Source: Microplitis mediator
Lineage: Eukaryota; Arthropoda; Insecta; Hymenoptera; Braconidae
DNA length: 64,000 bases
Direction of reading: 5' to 3'
Assembly (NCBI RefSeq): GCF_029852145.1
Contig: NC_079979.1
Location: 1 to 64,000, forward strand
Below, one piece after another: positions 62,702-64,000 of this stretch (position 1 is its first letter; every line of letters begins with the position of its first letter). The notes under the pieces are model-generated. The model did no database searches, was not told the origin of the DNA, and was given only the letters and a program-made list of their open reading frames with translations. The translations under genes were made by a program, and so were the position numbers.

Positions 62702-64000
62702 CTGGTGCAGAGTACATGATTATAAATAAATATGTAGTTCTATATCTGATATGATAAAGTAGAGATATGTAAACATCATGGGCATTCATTTTTTACTATA
62801 TACATACATTGCAGTATTTTCAAATAAAAGTTTTCAAAATTAAATTTTTGATTGGTTTATAAAAGTTACGGGCATCAAAGAAACTAATGAAATGTTGATT
62901 GTCTATATATATGTATCTGAAAAATAACGAAAGCGATATTATATAAGTGCACCGAAAGACTTCGGATAAAGAAACCTGCATGATTATTTCACACACCCAC
63001 CTAATTTGAAATCAAAATAATATTTGATAATCGTCAACGATAAAACATCTTAATTTTTTTTTTGTTTTTTGTTATTATTTTATGAAATTAAAAAATAAAA
63101 TGATAATTGGAAACAAAAGACTATTTCATTATTATTATATTTTTATTTTTATTTTTTATTTTTTTGAACGATCGAAGCGATTGGAGAGTAAATTAACGTG
63201 AGTAATGGAGTGACTGACACGATGATAATGGGCAACGATCGGGCGTTCGTGACGCGAATGTGAAATCACCTCAGCTGTAGCTGTAGTTGGGTGATGCTGG
63301 AACGAGAATTTCTGGTCCTACTCGCACCTCCGGACACTTGGCTCATTCATTCTTTCTCCAGTCTACCGGAACTCCCCAATCCTCCGTCGCCGGTACTTTT
63401 ATTGCAATTTTTTTTTTTTTTTTCTATTTAACTCCCTTCATTCTCCTTCTACTTCTACCAACATCCTTTTTTTACATACACACACACATATCTATCGGTA
63501 TATTTGGATTTTTCTACTTCGTTTTGTTATTCTTGCCTATACTTTAGTACGTCTTGGCGCAGTCACGGGTCTCGCACGTGCTCAACCCATAAAAATTAAG
63601 CCCTATTCAGTGCGCGCGCGAATACTACCTTGACGAATAAGAACGAAAGAAAGGAAGACGCCGAGGAAATTAAATTGACAAAATAAGAAAGACCGGGACA
63701 GTAAAAGTATAAAAGAAACTTAGGTACGCGTGCGCAGAGGCACAAACACTCTAAGAAACGTTATTCGCTTGTACGCTTTTCCAACTCTTTATATATTTTC
63801 CTTCTTTGCTTTATTTATTTATTTATTTATTTTGTTTATTTTCTGAGCGAAATGTCAAAATAAATGAAAAATATAAAAAGAAATGGTGAATTATTTTTAA
63901 ACGACTCGCCACGCTAACTTGTCCTGAGGTATTTTCATTATTTTATACTTAATTTTTTTTATTTTTATTTACATTACTACAGGTAATAGAAAAAGTAGTT
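62702..64000. other. Non-coding stretch to the window end
   Basis: A GC-richer island covers about 63180-63400 and 63540-63760 (tcacctcagctgtagctgta, ccggaactccccaatcctcc). The 86-codon frame at 63287-63547 starts in it and becomes low-complexity. A ctacag at 63977-63982 is an acceptor-like site followed by gtaatag, but no coding sequence follows before the window ends. Confidence 0.4.

Noticed and set aside
40238..64000. tRNA genes or known conserved microRNAs
   Set aside because: I looked for T-loop-like ttcgaat/ttcgaaac contexts with matching acceptor stems and for familiar mature microRNA sequences by eye and found none; a dedicated scan could still detect some.
1..64000. Endogenous viral or polydnavirus sequence
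   Set aside because: No viral gene or domain could be recognised in any frame, so there is no support for viral content.

Overview
This window is animal nuclear DNA, most likely from an insect. The AT-rich composition, small AT-rich introns, two conserved metazoan genes and TA-flanked short inverted-repeat elements fit a parasitoid-type hymenopteran, but I cannot prove the taxon from the sequence alone. Nothing in it looks bacterial or viral.

Layout. (1) 1-7690: satellite array of about 42 head-to-tail copies of a 180-bp monomer, open at the left edge of the window. (2) 7691-8690: a spacer holding about six copies of an unrelated 91-bp tandem repeat (7918-8445) and a strong 84-bp hairpin (8604-8687) directly against the next array. 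(3) 8691-33668: a second, unrelated satellite of about 130 copies of a 193-bp monomer. It contains a short internal G-rich repeat and has clear higher-order structure, with dimers at the right end and shared blocks offset by 13, 14, 23 and 24 units. (4) 33669-35117: unique intergenic DNA with a foldback element. (5) 35118-36535: a five-exon plus-strand gene for SMNDC1/SPF30, a Tudor-domain splicing factor (232 aa). (6) 37549-40237: an eight-exon plus-strand gene for an SLC12A8-like transporter (737 aa). (7) 40238-64000: almost 24 kb without a convincing coding exon. It holds AT-rich DNA, scattered GC-richer islands, microsatellites, a few MITE-like elements and foldbacks, and one possible untranslated first exon with a strong splice donor (40733-40894).

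The two genes are housekeeping-type, lie on the same strand 1 kb apart, and have no obvious functional link. The first starts only about 1.45 kb from the end of at least 33 kb of satellite DNA, so the window looks like a boundary between tandem-repeat heterochromatin and gene-bearing DNA. The long right part could be the first intron or regulatory territory of a gene extending beyond the window, but that is inference.

The most unusual signals are the hairpin at the satellite boundary, a 194-bp foldback at 48259-48452, a TA-flanked element with perfect 19-bp ends at 56415-56889 plus a solo end at 62688, and the nested higher-order structure of both satellites.
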